Positions 47,699 through 57,834 are shown, counted from the first letter of the stretch. The stretch: DNA of 64,000 bases from Hyphomicrobium sp. (GCA_016716675.1 JADJVG010000007.1:62001-126000), one strand, 5' to 3'. The notes: generated from the letters alone by a model not told the origin. Made by a program: numbers and translations.

Positions 47699-49116
47699 GC
47701 AGCAAATTCCCGTTTCAAATAATCCATGACGGCACGCGCGGTTTGCGGTTCGCCACCCTTCGGTCCGAGTGGCCTGCTGGATGAGCGCCAGCCATACAGG
47801 TCAAAGTGGGCGAAACGCCGGGCATTCGACACGAAGCGGCGGAGAAACAGCGCCGCCGTAATGGCGCCCGCAAACGGCGTATCCCAGACATTGTTCATAT
47901 CTGCGATGTCGCTGTCGAGATGGCGCTTATAGCCCTCCCACAGCGGCATACGCCAGAGCGGATCGCCGACCGCCGCAGCCGAGACGGGCAGATTGGCGCC
48001 AAGGGTCTCGCAGTCGGTGAAGAACGCCGGCAAGTCAGGACCGAGCGCCGATCGTGCTGCCCCGGTCAACGTTGCGAATACAAACAGATTGTCGGGGCTT
48101 TCTTCGTCGGCGAGCGCCAGGGCGTCGGCCAGCACGAGACGGCCTTCGGCATCCGTGTTGCCAATTTCGACGCTCCACCCCGCGCGGCTCTTGAGAATAT
48201 CGCCGGGCCGGAAGGCATCGCCGCTGATCGAATTTTCAGCAGACGGAATTAATACGCGCAGACGGCAGTTGAGCTTCTGCCCCATGATCATATGGGCGAG
48301 CGTCAACGCAGTCGCGGCACCGCCCATGTCCTTCTTCATGATCAGCATGCCGCTGGCCGGCTTGATATCGAGGCCGCCGCTGTCGAACGTGATGCCTTTG
48401 CCGACCAGTGTGATCTTAGGCGCATCGGCCGGACCCCAAGTCATGTCGATCAGCCGTGGCGGGCGCGGACTGGCGCGGCCAACAGCATGAATCATAGGGA
48501 AATTCTGCCGCAAAAGATCGTCCCCTGCGATCACCGAGACGTGCGCGCCGTGCCGGGCAGCGAGGTGGCGCGTGGCATCCTCAAGCTCTTGCGGCCCCAT
48601 ATCGGATGCCGGCGTGTTGATCAGATCGCGACCGTACCAAACGGCTTCCGTGGTGTTGATGACGGCCGCCGCGTTGACACCGGCCGGTATGCGCAAGCGC
48701 GCGCGCGGGGCGGCGCTATCGCTCCCGCTGCGATAGCGATGGAAGCGATAGGCGCCGAGCCCCCAGGCAATCGCCGCCAATTCAGAAGCGCCATAAGCGC
48801 CTGCCAGCGCATAGGTGGCTGGCGGAAGGGATTGCGCCAATTGTCCGGTCAGGAGTTCGGAGGGACCGCTCGGATCGCCGGCATTGCCGTTGCCAAGGCC
48901 GAACGCCACTGCGCCAACAGCGCCGCCCTCGCCTGGAATTGAGACCTGTTTCTTGGCGGCGCCGGTAAACGTCTGCGCTTCGAGCCAGGCGCGCTGCGCG
49001 GCGCTGAACGCAACCGGCACGTCGCCGGCTTTCAAAAGCCAAACGGGAATGCCCGCTTCGCTCGCAGTGCCGACTTCAAAAATATCGCGCGCCGACCACG
49101 CTGTCGTTTCGACCAT
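47695..49116 (-). CDS. Leucyl aminopeptidase family (M17) protein
   Basis: A 473-residue metallo-aminopeptidase. The catalytic domain shows LVGKGITFDSGGLDIKPASG and MKKDMGGAAT (metal-binding Lys and Asp) and the family signature NTDAEGRLVLADAL. It trims N-terminal residues from peptides and forms hexamers in the cytoplasm. The start at 49116 is set by GGAGGGTG just upstream; the frame opens at 49194. First gene of a two-gene operon with the NlpC/P60 hydrolase. Confidence 0.92.
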   Translation of the reverse strand: MVETTAWSARDIFEVGTASEAGIPVWLLKAGDVPVAFSAAQRAWLEAQTFTGAAKKQVSIPGEGGAVGAVAFGLGNGNAGDPSGPSELLTGQLAQSLPPATYALAGAYGASELAAIAWGLGAYRFHRYRSGSDSAAPRARLRIPAGVNAAAVINTTEAVWYGRDLINTPASDMGPQELEDATRHLAARHGAHVSVIAGDDLLRQNFPMIHAVGRASPRPPRLIDMTWGPADAPKITLVGKGITFDSGGLDIKPASGMLIMKKDMGGAATALTLAHMIMGQKLNCRLRVLIPSAENSISGDAFRPGDILKSRAGWSVEIGNTDAEGRLVLADALALADEESPDNLFVFATLTGAARSALGPDLPAFFTDCETLGANLPVSAAAVGDPLWRMPLWEGYKRHLDSDIADMNNVWDTPFAGAITAALFLRRFVSNARRFAHFDLYGWRSSSRPLGPKGGEPQTARAVMDYLKREFAA

Positions 49117-49229
49117 TCGATCACCCTCCAGGCCCGCGCACCGCATGCGCTTCACCCCGTTATGCCAAGGCACATCAGCAAAATTACGCAGCACGCAGTT
49201 GCATCTGCGCCCAAAGTTCCTGTCAAGAG

Positions 49230-49244
49230 TTAAGCGTTTATTGA
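49230..49244 (+). promoter_or_regulatory. CtrA-like box upstream of tadD
   Basis: TTAA-GCGTTTA-TTGA fits the CtrA consensus TTAA-N7-TTAA with one mismatch, 76 bases before the tadD start codon. Confidence 0.4.
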
Positions 49245-49319
49245 CCGCTGTCCCAGAGACTGACAGTCGCAGAGATTCGGCCGGATCCGTAGCGGCAGCC
49301 GGCAGTAGGGAGAAATAAT

Positions 49320-50345
49320 ATGGCGCACCTCAAGCGTGGCTTTCGGCCCGCGGCGGCCCGCGGACTGGCTGGACTAACGGCAACTTTGATGCTGGGAGCG
49401 TGCGCCCAGACGGCTGACATTCTGCCGTCAACAAATCTGGCCGCGACGGAACAGAGCGGCGATTCTGGCGACGAGTCGGCGGATTCCAAATATCCGCAGA
49501 ACGAACTTCAAAAGGCCACGACCTATTGGGGCAAGGAATACGCCAAACGGCCCGCCGAATTGAAGCCGGCACTGAATTACGCGCGCAACCTGAAGGCCCT
49601 TGGCGAAAAGCAGAAGGCGCTGGCCGTTCTCCAACACGCTGCATCCTATCATGACGCCGACAAAGAGCTGGCTGGCGAATATGGCCGCCTCGCATTGGAA
49701 CTGGATCAGGTCGGCGTTGCCGCGCGTATGCTCGAAGTCGCGGACGATCCCGCCAAGCCGGATTGGAAAGTAATCTCGGCGCGCGGCACCGTGCTCGCCA
49801 AGCAAGGACAATATAAGCAGGCCATCCCGTTCTACGAGCGGGCGCTGTCGCTGTCGGAAAACCAGCCGTCGGTGCTGAATAACTTGGCGATGGCGCATGC
49901 GATGGGCGGCGATCCAAAGCAGGCAGAGTCGCTGCTGCGGCAGGCGGCGGCCAATCCCGGCGACGACACCGCAAAGGTCAACCAGAATCTGGCGCTCGTG
50001 CTCGGTCTGCAAGGCCGCTACGACGAAGCCAAATCACTGACAGCGGGAACGGCAACTGCCGTAGCGGGTGCTGCGAATGTCGATATGGTCCGCAATATCG
50101 TGAAATTGGATCCGAAGGTTGCGCCTGCAGCCATCCCGTCCGCCTTCGCGGAAGCCCCCGTCACGGATTTCAAAACGAAGGTTTCGCGCGCCATAGCAAC
50201 GTCGCCTTCAAAGCCCGCCGCATCTCCTGTCGCGCTCAAGTCCGACGCCTTCAAACCAGCAGCCACAGAGGTTGCACCGGCGACGTGGCAGCCTGAGGTC
50301 GTCGCCACAACCAACACATCGGGCCTGAAAGGCTCAGCGCGCTAA
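49320..50345 (+). CDS. tadD: TPR lipoprotein TadD, Flp pilus assembly
   Basis: A 341-residue protein with a lipoprotein signal (lipobox LGAC, Cys28). TPR repeats fill about 70-235 (ALNYARNLKALGEKQKALAV, VLAKQGQYKQAIPFYERALS, VLNNLAMAHAMGGDPKQAES) and a low-complexity Ala/Pro/Lys tail follows. In Tad systems TadD is an outer-membrane lipoprotein that helps place the secretin. It is divergent in position but convergent in direction with the tadC end of the minus-strand operon; two terminators separate them. A GGGAGAAATAAT precedes the ATG. Confidence 0.85.
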   Translation: MAHLKRGFRPAAARGLAGLTATLMLGACAQTADILPSTNLAATEQSGDSGDESADSKYPQNELQKATTYWGKEYAKRPAELKPALNYARNLKALGEKQKALAVLQHAASYHDADKELAGEYGRLALELDQVGVAARMLEVADDPAKPDWKVISARGTVLAKQGQYKQAIPFYERALSLSENQPSVLNNLAMAHAMGGDPKQAESLLRQAAANPGDDTAKVNQNLALVLGLQGRYDEAKSLTAGTATAVAGAANVDMVRNIVKLDPKVAPAAIPSAFAEAPVTDFKTKVSRAIATSPSKPAASPVALKSDAFKPAATEVAPATWQPEVVATTNTSGLKGSAR

Positions 50346-50375
50346 AGATTTCCTGACCCCTGCATGACAAAGCTG

Positions 50376-50406
50376 ACACCGGCCCTCGCGGCCGGTGTCT
50401 TTTTTT
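50376..50406 (+). terminator. Intrinsic terminator of tadD
   Basis: ACACCGGCC (50376-50384) and GGCCGGTGT (50390-50398) form a 9-bp perfect stem, followed by C and seven T. Confidence 0.92.
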
Positions 50407-50491
50407 GTATGTGCGCCACGGCACTAGGTCGGGCTTTTCTCGCAACACTCTCGGCCCGATTGCACTGATCATCCACGTCACGCAGAGCAGC

Positions 50492-50524
50492 AAAAAGCCC
50501 CGGCCAACGAGTGGCCGGGGCTTT
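50492..50524 (-). terminator. Intrinsic terminator of the cpaB-tadC operon
   Basis: AAAGCCCCGGCCA (50494-50506) and TGGCCGGGGCTTT (50512-50524) are a perfect 13-bp stem; on the minus strand it is followed by five T. It lies 43 bases after the tadC stop. Confidence 0.9.
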
Positions 50525-50566
50525 GACGCAACACTGAAATATATGGCCCTAAGACGGCACCTTGGC

Positions 50567-51550
50567 CTATTGCGACTGCATCGCCATGTAGCCGAGGGCG
50601 GCGGGTCCAAGAATAACGATGAACAGAACCGGCAGGAAGAACACGATCATCGGCACGGTCAGCTTCGGTGGCAGAGCGGCCGCCTTCGCTTCGGCTTCCG
50701 ACTGGCGGACTTCGCGATTTTCCTTAGCCATCGTTCTGAGCGCCGCACCGACCGGCGTACCATAGCGTTCGGCCTGAACCAGCGCCGTCGTCACCGATTT
50801 GACACCCGGAAGACCCGTGCGTTTGGCCAGATTTTCATAGGCCTGCCGGCGATCCTGGAGGTAGGAAAGCTCAGCCGTCGTCAGTGTCATTTCTTCGGCA
50901 AGCTCGATCGACTGGCGGGCGATTTCCTTGGACACCTTGCCAAAGGCTGCTTCGACCGACATACCCGACTGCACGCAGATCAGCAGCATGTCCAGCGAAT
51001 CCGGCCAAGCTTGTTTGATCGACTGTTGGCGCTTGGTGGCAAGGTTCGAGATGAAGACGTTCGGCACATAGAAGCCGAGGAAGCCAGCACCGACCGCAAT
51101 AAGCACCTTGATCAAGGGCGGATATGTAACTTCCCCGATAAAGAACACATAAGCTGCGGTCGCAAAGAACAGAATGATCGGCGCGGCCACGCGGAAGAAC
51201 ATGAACGACACGACAGGCGCCTGACCGCGCAGACCAGCGCGCTTCAAGTTCTCGCGAAGCTCTTCGTTGTCGAACTTTTCGCGCAGATCGAGCTGATCGA
51301 CGATCCGCTGCATAAAGCCTTTCGGCGTCGACCGAAGCTTGCCGCTCTTGCCGGCTTCCTTGGCCAAATCCGCGATGCGTGCGGAACGCATCTTCGCGCG
51401 TTCGACGGCCATTTCCTTCATGCGCTGGTTCATCCGATCGCGCGCCAGCATCGGCATCGCAACCGACAGCACGGTCGCGAACACACAGACCGCCGCCATG
51501 ATGGTGGCGACCAGCTGCGGATTCATGACGGTTTCGACGAAGCTTCCCAT
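50567..51550 (-). CDS. tadC: Tad pilus inner-membrane platform protein TadC
   Basis: A 327-residue type II secretion F-domain protein. It has an N-terminal helix (LVATIMAAVCVFATVLSVAM), a pair of helices about 135-180, the T2SSF cytoplasmic helices (SLDMLLICVQSGMSVEAAFG, VTTALVQAERYGTPVGAALR) and a C-terminal helix (TVPMIVFFLPVLFIVILGPA). With TadB it forms the platform driven by the CpaF ATPase. Last gene of the minus-strand operon; 51 bases after tadB. Confidence 0.93.
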   Translation of the reverse strand: MGSFVETVMNPQLVATIMAAVCVFATVLSVAMPMLARDRMNQRMKEMAVERAKMRSARIADLAKEAGKSGKLRSTPKGFMQRIVDQLDLREKFDNEELRENLKRAGLRGQAPVVSFMFFRVAAPIILFFATAAYVFFIGEVTYPPLIKVLIAVGAGFLGFYVPNVFISNLATKRQQSIKQAWPDSLDMLLICVQSGMSVEAAFGKVSKEIARQSIELAEEMTLTTAELSYLQDRRQAYENLAKRTGLPGVKSVTTALVQAERYGTPVGAALRTMAKENREVRQSEAEAKAAALPPKLTVPMIVFFLPVLFIVILGPAALGYMAMQSQ

Positions 51551-51601
51551 TGCACAACCGTTTCAAAAATTGACCGGGCTTTTGGACCCGTGAAGGAGCA
51601 T

Positions 51602-52594
51602 CTAGAACTTGAAGTTGATCATCTTCCGCATAACGAGAATGCCGGTCAGCATCCAACATGCGCCGACCGCAATCATGAAGCGGCCCATCATGGTGGTGAA
51701 CAGCGGCATGATATAATCCGGCGACGTCAGGTAAACCATGAACATCACGCCTGGCGGCAACGATGCTAGAACCATGGCCGACGCCTTGGCTTCAGCGGAC
51801 AGAGCTTTGATCTTCAGCTGCATACGGAACCGGTCGCGCAGCACGCCCGAAAGGTTGCCAAGCGCTTCCGACAAGTTGCCGCCCGCCTGCTGCTGAATGC
51901 CGATGACGATTGCCAGGAAGCGCACTTCCGCAAGCGGAAGGCGGTCGCACATGCGATCGAGGGCTTCGCCAAGCGTCACACCGAGACGTTGTTGTTCAAC
52001 CACTTCGCGGAATTCGCCGGCCAGTGGCTCAGGGCTTTCACGCGCAATCACCTGCAAGCATTCGTTGAGCGGCAGACCCGATTTGACACCGCGCACGACA
52101 ACGTCGATGGCATTGGCCAATTCCGCAAGGAACTTAGCCTGGCGGCGCTTGACCATTTTGCCCAAATACCAGCGCGGTAAGCCCATGCAGCCCAAGAACG
52201 CGGCAACGACGCCGCCCATGAACGGTGCATGCAGGCCGCCATAAACGACGCCAAAGCTAACGACGCCGGCAATCGCGCTTGCTATGTGGAAATCGCGCGG
52301 CGTGATCTGCAATCCCGCCCGCTGCAATTGCAGGCGCAGAGTGACCTTCTCTTTAGCCTTAGCGCGCGTATCGATTTCTTTAAGCGTATCGGCGACCGAC
52401 TTTTTGCGGCTCGACTGCTGATCCGCGGCAGCGGTGCCGAGCTTGCGTGTGCGGTTTTCGGTGACGCCCTGAACACGCTTGTCTTTCGCACGGTCGCCGG
52501 ATGCATACGGAAGCATGAACGCGAAGACCACGCCCGCGATCGCGATCGCGACAAGCCCAGCGAACAGTATTGGCCCCATTGATCCGTCAAGCAT
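51602..52594 (-). CDS. tadB: Tad pilus inner-membrane platform protein TadB
   Basis: A 330-residue F-domain protein with four helices (for example GPILFAGLVAIAIAGVVFAF) and the T2SSF core (IDVVVRGVKSGLPLNECLQV, IVIGIQQQAGGNLSEALGNL). The start at 52594 follows TTGGAGAG and overlaps the end of cpaF by 8 bases, indicating translational coupling. The frame is open further upstream only because it shadows cpaF. Confidence 0.93.
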   Translation of the reverse strand: MLDGSMGPILFAGLVAIAIAGVVFAFMLPYASGDRAKDKRVQGVTENRTRKLGTAAADQQSSRKKSVADTLKEIDTRAKAKEKVTLRLQLQRAGLQITPRDFHIASAIAGVVSFGVVYGGLHAPFMGGVVAAFLGCMGLPRWYLGKMVKRRQAKFLAELANAIDVVVRGVKSGLPLNECLQVIARESPEPLAGEFREVVEQQRLGVTLGEALDRMCDRLPLAEVRFLAIVIGIQQQAGGNLSEALGNLSGVLRDRFRMQLKIKALSAEAKASAMVLASLPPGVMFMVYLTSPDYIMPLFTTMMGRFMIAVGACWMLTGILVMRKMINFKF

Positions 52595-54077
52595 TTTGCT
52601 CTCCAAGCGGATTGCCGTTTGCGTCTGCCACTTCCGACTCGGCCAGCGCACGCGCCAAACGATCGGTTTCGCCGTAGTATTCCGCGCGATCCCAGAACCG
52701 CGGACGTGCAATGCCCGTCGAACGATGGCGGCCGACAATCTTGCCGTTCGCATCTTCGCCGGTGATTTCGAAGACGATGATGTTCTGCAACGTCACCGTT
52801 TCTTCTTCCATCCCGAGCACTTCGGTGATGTGCGTAATCTTACGTGAGCCATCGCGCAGACGAGATGCCTGAACGATCACATCGACCGATCCGCAAATCA
52901 TTTCACGAATTGTCTTAATGGGAAGCGAATAGCCGCCCATGGTGATCATCGATTCAAGACGGCTGAGAGCTTCGCGCGGTGAGTTGGCGTGAAGCGTTCC
53001 CATCGAGCCGTCATGGCCCGTGTTCATCGCCTGCAGAAGGTCGAAGGCCTCAGGGCCACGGACTTCGCCGACGATGATGCGTTCAGGTCGCATACGCAGA
53101 CAGTTCTTGATCAAGTCGCGCATCTTGATTTCGCCTTCGCCTTCGAGGTTCGGCGGGCGGGTTTCAAGGCGCACAACGTGCGGCTGCTGGAGCTGAAGTT
53201 CGGCAGAGTCCTCGCATGTGATGATGCGCTCATCCATATCGATCGAACCCGTTAGACAGTTGAGCAACGTCGTTTTGCCCGAACCGGTACCGCCGGAGAT
53301 GATGGTGTTGCAGCGGACCCGGCCGATAACTTCCAGGATCGTCTTGGCTTGCGGCGTGATCGAACCGAACTTGACCAGTTGTTCAAGTTTCAAACGGTCC
53401 TTTTTGAACTTACGAATGGTGAGTGCTGGGCCGTCGATAGCAAGCGGCGGCGCAATCACGTTGACACGAGATCCATCAGGCAAACGCGCGTCGCAGATCG
53501 GGCTCGATTCATCGACGCGGCGGCCAACCTGGCTAACGATACGCTGGCAGATATTCATCAACTGCTGGTTGTCGGCGAAACGGACGCCCGTCTTCTGCAC
53601 TTTGCCGCCGACTTCGATAAACGTCGTGGAAGCGCCGTTGACCATAATGTCGGCGATGTCGTCGCGCGCCAGCAGCGGTTCGAGAGGACCGTAGCCGAGA
53701 ACGTCGTTACAAATATCTTCGAGCAGTTCTTCCTGCTCGGCGATCGACATAACGACGTTTTTGATCTGAATGATCTCGCTGACGATATCGCGAATTTCTT
53801 CGCGTGCCGCCGCGCTGTCGAGCTTGGCCAACTGCGTCAGGTCGATGGTATCGATCAGTGCGTTAAAGACCGTCGTTTTGACGTCATAATATTCTTCGGA
53901 GTGCTTCCGCTGAGCCTCCGCCGCCGGTTCCGGCTTGGGAGCCGGAGCCGCCGCTGGCGCTTGCTGCCGCGGAGCGGAAGCAACCTTCATTTCCGCTGCT
54001 TGCGCAGGCGCATTCGCCGCCGGTTGAGGGGCGATACGCTTGGGAGCACTCGGCTCATTGGAACGCCTACCGAACAT
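52587..54077 (-). CDS. cpaF: Tad pilus ATPase CpaF (TadA)
   Basis: A 496-residue secretion ATPase. A Pro/Ala-rich N-terminal tail (about 10-55) precedes the N-terminal domain and the ATPase core with Walker [10 protein letters not shown] at 262-270, [20 protein letters not shown] (Asp box), [20 protein letters not shown] (Walker B) and the His box [14 protein letters not shown]. It powers pilin assembly through TadB/TadC. Highly conserved and intact. Confidence 0.96.
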   Translation of the reverse strand: MFGRRSNEPSAPKRIAPQPAANAPAQAAEMKVASAPRQQAPAAAPAPKPEPAAEAQRKHSEEYYDVKTTVFNALIDTIDLTQLAKLDSAAAREEIRDIVSEIIQIKNVVMSIAEQEELLEDICNDVLGYGPLEPLLARDDIADIMVNGASTTFIEVGGKVQKTGVRFADNQQLMNICQRIVSQVGRRVDESSPICDARLPDGSRVNVIAPPLAIDGPALTIRKFKKDRLKLEQLVKFGSITPQAKTILEVIGRVRCNTIISGGTGSGKTTLLNCLTGSIDMDERIITCEDSAELQLQQPHVVRLETRPPNLEGEGEIKMRDLIKNCLRMRPERIIVGEVRGPEAFDLLQAMNTGHDGSMGTLHANSPREALSRLESMITMGGYSLPIKTIREMICGSVDVIVQASRLRDGSRKITHITEVLGMEEETVTLQNIIVFEITGEDANGKIVGRHRSTGIARPRFWDRAEYYGETDRLARALAESEVADANGNPLGEQNA

Positions 54078-54090
54078 GGTGACTATGCCT

Positions 54091-55395
54091 CTAACGCTTG
54101 AGCTTCAATTTTTCGAGCAGTGGAGCGAAGGCGGAAAGCCCTGACGGGGCCGGCTTCTCCGCTTTGACATCGCGGCGATGCGTCATCTTCAGCGCAATTT
54201 CGCGGAACCTCTCCGCGGCCTTGGCCTTCGGGTTCATTTCTTCAACCATCTGGCCGTTGTTCGCGGCCTGACTGAACGACTCACAATCGTAGTCGATTGT
54301 CGCGATGGCCTTGATATCAAGCGCCTGCTCGAATTCCTTGAGCGTGATTTCCTGGCGCTTTGGCACGTTGGCCATGTTGAGCACGAGATGCGGCTTGGAG
54401 TCGTTCTTGCGCGACGTTTTCAGCAAGTCGACGATGTTCTTCGCGTTGCGCAAATTGGCAAGATCCGGCACCGCGGTGATGATCACCTCGTCGGCCTGCA
54501 ACAGGACGCGTTTGCTCCAAGGCGACCAGCCATGCGGAAGATCAACCGCCACATACGGCACGTTCTGGCGGACGACGTCGATGACCATGTCGCAGGATTC
54601 CGGCGAGATGTCATAGTCGCGATCCAGAACGACGGGGGCCGCGAAGATCGAAAGATGCTCCGAACACTTGGTCAGCAAGCGATCGAGCAACTGATCGTCG
54701 AGACGCTCGGGTGCGGCCAGTGCTTCGGCAATGCCCTGCACAGGGTCCTGGTTGAAATCAAGGCCCGTGGTGCCGAACGCGAGGTCGAGGTCCGCGATCG
54801 TGACGTTCGATTTCAAAACTTCCGACAGCGTCCAGGCAACGTTATGGCAGACCGTTGACGATCCGACGCCGCCCTTGGCGCCGATGAACGCGAAGACGTG
54901 GCCGACCGGATCGGTGTCCGGGTTATTGTAGAGATTAGAGATGCTTTCCATCAATCCCATCGGATCAATGGGCGCAACGAGGTATTCGCTGACGCCGCGC
55001 TTCAGCAGCTCACGATACAACAAGACATCGTTATAGCGGCCGATCACGATCACTTTCGTGCCCGGATCGCAGCTCTGCGCCAAATGATCGAGTTCGGGCA
55101 GCAATGCCGGCCCCTTCAACGCCGTATCGACGATGATGAGGTTCGGTGTCGGGCTATCGACGTAGTGTGCAATCGCCGCCGCAATGCCGCCCATGTGGAC
55201 GCTGACGTGCGCTTTAGACAGACGGCGGTCTTCTGCCGCGTACTGCAGGACTTCCGCGCTTCTTTGATCATCACAGAACGCTTGGATCGATATCCGCGGA
55301 ATGGGACGTGCGCGCTCGCCGGCTGCCGGGTCAAACGCAGAATCCTCTTCGACGAAATCGTCTTCAAACTGTGCAGACTGAGCTTGGTTCGACAT
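54091..55395 (-). CDS. cpaE: Tad pilus localisation ATPase CpaE (TadZ)
   Basis: A 434-residue protein. The N-terminal receiver-like atypical domain (about 35-150: ISIQAFCDDQRSAEVLQYAA, VIVIGRYNDVLLYRELLKRG) is followed by a ParA/MinD-type ATPase with the deviant Walker A FIGAKGGVGSSTVCHN, IADLDLAFGTTGLDF and VPDLANLRNAKNIVDLL. It places the pilus machine at a cell pole. The start at 55395 has GAGGAAAG upstream. 13 bases separate it from cpaF. Confidence 0.94.
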   Translation of the reverse strand: MSNQAQSAQFEDDFVEEDSAFDPAAGERARPIPRISIQAFCDDQRSAEVLQYAAEDRRLSKAHVSVHMGGIAAAIAHYVDSPTPNLIIVDTALKGPALLPELDHLAQSCDPGTKVIVIGRYNDVLLYRELLKRGVSEYLVAPIDPMGLMESISNLYNNPDTDPVGHVFAFIGAKGGVGSSTVCHNVAWTLSEVLKSNVTIADLDLAFGTTGLDFNQDPVQGIAEALAAPERLDDQLLDRLLTKCSEHLSIFAAPVVLDRDYDISPESCDMVIDVVRQNVPYVAVDLPHGWSPWSKRVLLQADEVIITAVPDLANLRNAKNIVDLLKTSRKNDSKPHLVLNMANVPKRQEITLKEFEQALDIKAIATIDYDCESFSQAANNGQMVEEMNPKAKAAERFREIALKMTHRRDVKAEKPAPSGLSAFAPLLEKLKLKR

Positions 55396-55409
55396 GACTT
55401 TCCTCAACC

Positions 55410-56150
55410 TTATTGTGCGCCTTTGACCCGGACGCGTTCGTCCTCAGACTTCTCTGCACCAGTGGTCTTGCCCTTGCTCCAGGCGTCCATAACTGTGTCG
55501 CGGCGATCCGAGTAGCGTTCGCCCATCGTGCGCGGTCCGAGGAGGTCGGCCGGGTTGACGATCATGGACGCCAGATTGCGCTGATTGGCGCAGCCGAAAT
55601 TCGGATGTCCGATGTTGCGTGCGTTGCGTGCAAGATTTTCCGACCAGTCGTTGCCGCAATCGGGTCCCTTGGCGACATAGCGCATGTAAGCGATGCGGAT
55701 CGGAGGCTGTGCGCCGCCTTCATCGTGATAGGCTTCAACGGAAACCGCCGACTCGGGGAAGCCGCCATCGAACAGAAGTTCGCGGACGTCTTCTGCGGCG
55801 CCGATGGCGGCAACCTCGTTGGCGGAACCGCTTGGAACAGAAACCACCAGGCGGCTGTTACCGGCGTCTCCAGCACGATAGCGGCTGGTGAATTCCACCA
55901 CTTCGGCACGTTGCTGCGAGGTCAAGCCTTGCGAGCCACGTGGTACGTGGAGGTTAAGGATCGCAGGCTCTTGCGAGACCATGATCGGATGGCGCTGTTC
56001 GGGATCGACCAGCGTCCAGCCGGCCACCTGTGTGCCTTGGCCTTCGTCGCTTTTGCAGGCGCCAATTCCCAGGACTGCAATAGCAAGCGCCAGGGCAGCA
56101 CCGGTTTTGGCCAGCGAAGGTCCGCGAGAAATGTGTGTTGCGAACGTCAT
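55410..56150 (-). CDS. cpaD: Tad pilus assembly lipoprotein CpaD
   Basis: A 246-residue outer-membrane lipoprotein with lipobox IGAC (Cys32) and the CpaD domain (VSQEPAILNLHVPRGSQGLT, RLVVSVPSGSANEVAAIGAA, NIGHPNFGCANQRNLASMIV). It assists the CpaC secretin. The Cys pair in GPDCGNDW and NFGCANQ is typical. I take ATG 56150; the frame opens at 56198 inside the cpaC end. 14 bases before cpaE. Confidence 0.92.
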   Translation of the reverse strand: MTFATHISRGPSLAKTGAALALAIAVLGIGACKSDEGQGTQVAGWTLVDPEQRHPIMVSQEPAILNLHVPRGSQGLTSQQRAEVVEFTSRYRAGDAGNSRLVVSVPSGSANEVAAIGAAEDVRELLFDGGFPESAVSVEAYHDEGGAQPPIRIAYMRYVAKGPDCGNDWSENLARNARNIGHPNFGCANQRNLASMIVNPADLLGPRTMGERYSDRRDTVMDAWSKGKTTGAEKSEDERVRVKGAQ

Positions 56151-56172
56151 GATACGTCTTCCTTCGCCCGAG

Positions 56173-57834
56173 CTATTCGACAATGAAACCGTAGTCACCC
56201 TTGAGATCGCCGGTCGGCGGCGCTTCGCTCTTGCCGTAGACCTTGTTCAAGTGACCGAGGAAGTTGGCCTTCATATCCGTCGCGGCGTAGAGACCATCGG
56301 CGGGTGTCGACAGCTCCTGGCGCGACGTCGGCTTCACGAGGTATGGCGTAACGATGACCACGAGCTCCGTTTCATTTTTGATGAAGTCGCGGCTGCGGAA
56401 CAGCGTCCCGAGGATCAGAATGTCCTTGGCACCCGGCAAACCGTCGATGTTCTGACGGGTGTCGTCTGAAATTAGGCCAGCGAGAGCAAGGGTGCCGCCA
56501 GAAGGAAGTTCAACGGTCGACTTGGCCTGGCGCTTCTTCAGGGCCGGGATCGAAATGCCCGACAGAACAACTGCACCTTGCGACGTCAGTTCGCTAACTT
56601 CAGTTTCGATCTTCAGGCTGATGCGGCCTTCAGACAAAACGATCGGGGTGAACGCCAGACCGACACCGAATTCTTTGTACTGCACGGAGAGTGCACCCGT
56701 CGTATCGACGATCGGCACCGGATATTCGCCACCTGCGAGGAACTTCGCGGGCTCTCCCGACACTGCCGTCAAGTTCGGTTCAGCAAGTGTGCGGATCAGA
56801 CCGTCGCGTTCGAGCATACGAATGGCAGACTGGATTTGACCGCTGCTGCCCGACCACCCGCCGTTCAAGCCCGAGTTGCCGAATGCAGTCGTGCCTGGTG
56901 GGCCTGGGTTATAGTTACACAAAACGCCTGCGGTCGCACATCCTGCAGCCGTCGTGCTTGTGCTATCAAAAGGCTCCGTGCCGATACCTGGAAGGGGCAG
57001 TTTGCCAAGGCCGGCTGCTGCCGTCAGAGGCAGTGCGTTCTCGGTCAGCAACGTGGTCGTGAAACTACCAGCGTTGAGCACACCGCCGAGGTTGATACCC
57101 ATCTGCTTCATCAGCGAGCGCTGAACTTCAGCCACCGTCACCTTGAGCATCACCTGCTCTTCGGCTTCGACGACCAGCATATTGATAACGGTTTCAGCTT
57201 CTGATTTTTCGAACTTCTTGACCGATGTACCCCCGACCTGTTCTTTCTCGGAAACCTCGTACTCGACCGTCGAGAACTGGCGCGCGATATTGGCGGCCCG
57301 CACGGAATCGGTCGGGTTCTTGACGCGACCGGTCAAAACCACCGTCTGGTTCAGCATCTCGACTTTGATCACCGCGCCAGGAATCGTGCGGTTCAGCAGG
57401 CTTTCAAGAGCTGCCGTCTCGCGCTCAATATAGAGCTCCATGGTTGCGATCTGTTCGCCCGAAGTATCGAAGAAGAATGCGTTAGCCTCGCCAATTTTGC
57501 GCGCGAGCAGGAACACGCGGTTCGAGCTCAGCACGACGGCATCGACGGCGGCCGGGTTCGAGACCATCACGTCGCGAATATCGCGCGGAAACTCGATTAG
57601 GACCGACTTGCCCAGACCGATCTTCATGTTCTTGCGAACCGGAAGGCCTTCAGTTTCAGAAATACGGATAAACGACTGATGCGCGCCCGCGGCCGGGATG
57701 GCCCGTCCAGCAGCATCAGCGCCTACATCCGCTGCCGGCTGGGCTGCGATCGATGGTCCGAACGCTACCGCGCCCAGGATCGCCATGAATGCGCCCGCGA
57801 CACGACGGGGGAGCAAGCCAACTTTATTCAACAT
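56173..57834 (-). CDS. cpaC: Tad pilus secretin CpaC (RcpA)
   Basis: A 553-residue outer-membrane secretin. Signal peptide (VAGAFMAILGAVAFGPSIAA), pilus N-domain (VRKNMKIGLGKSVLIEFPRD, MVSNPAAVDAVVLSSNRVFL), a BON-like repeat (IKVEMLNQTVVLTGRVKNPT) and the secretin core (AIRMLERDGLIRTLAEPNLT, FGVGLAFTPIVLSEGRISLK, TLALAGLISDDTRQNIDGLP). The Cys pair in GCATAGVLCNYN lies in a loop of the core. It forms the pilus gate. The N-domain resembles the free protein encoded at 60807-61322. Confidence 0.95.
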   Translation of the reverse strand: MLNKVGLLPRRVAGAFMAILGAVAFGPSIAAQPAADVGADAAGRAIPAAGAHQSFIRISETEGLPVRKNMKIGLGKSVLIEFPRDIRDVMVSNPAAVDAVVLSSNRVFLLARKIGEANAFFFDTSGEQIATMELYIERETAALESLLNRTIPGAVIKVEMLNQTVVLTGRVKNPTDSVRAANIARQFSTVEYEVSEKEQVGGTSVKKFEKSEAETVINMLVVEAEEQVMLKVTVAEVQRSLMKQMGINLGGVLNAGSFTTTLLTENALPLTAAAGLGKLPLPGIGTEPFDSTSTTAAGCATAGVLCNYNPGPPGTTAFGNSGLNGGWSGSSGQIQSAIRMLERDGLIRTLAEPNLTAVSGEPAKFLAGGEYPVPIVDTTGALSVQYKEFGVGLAFTPIVLSEGRISLKIETEVSELTSQGAVVLSGISIPALKKRQAKSTVELPSGGTLALAGLISDDTRQNIDGLPGAKDILILGTLFRSRDFIKNETELVVIVTPYLVKPTSRQELSTPADGLYAATDMKANFLGHLNKVYGKSEAPPTGDLKGDYGFIVE

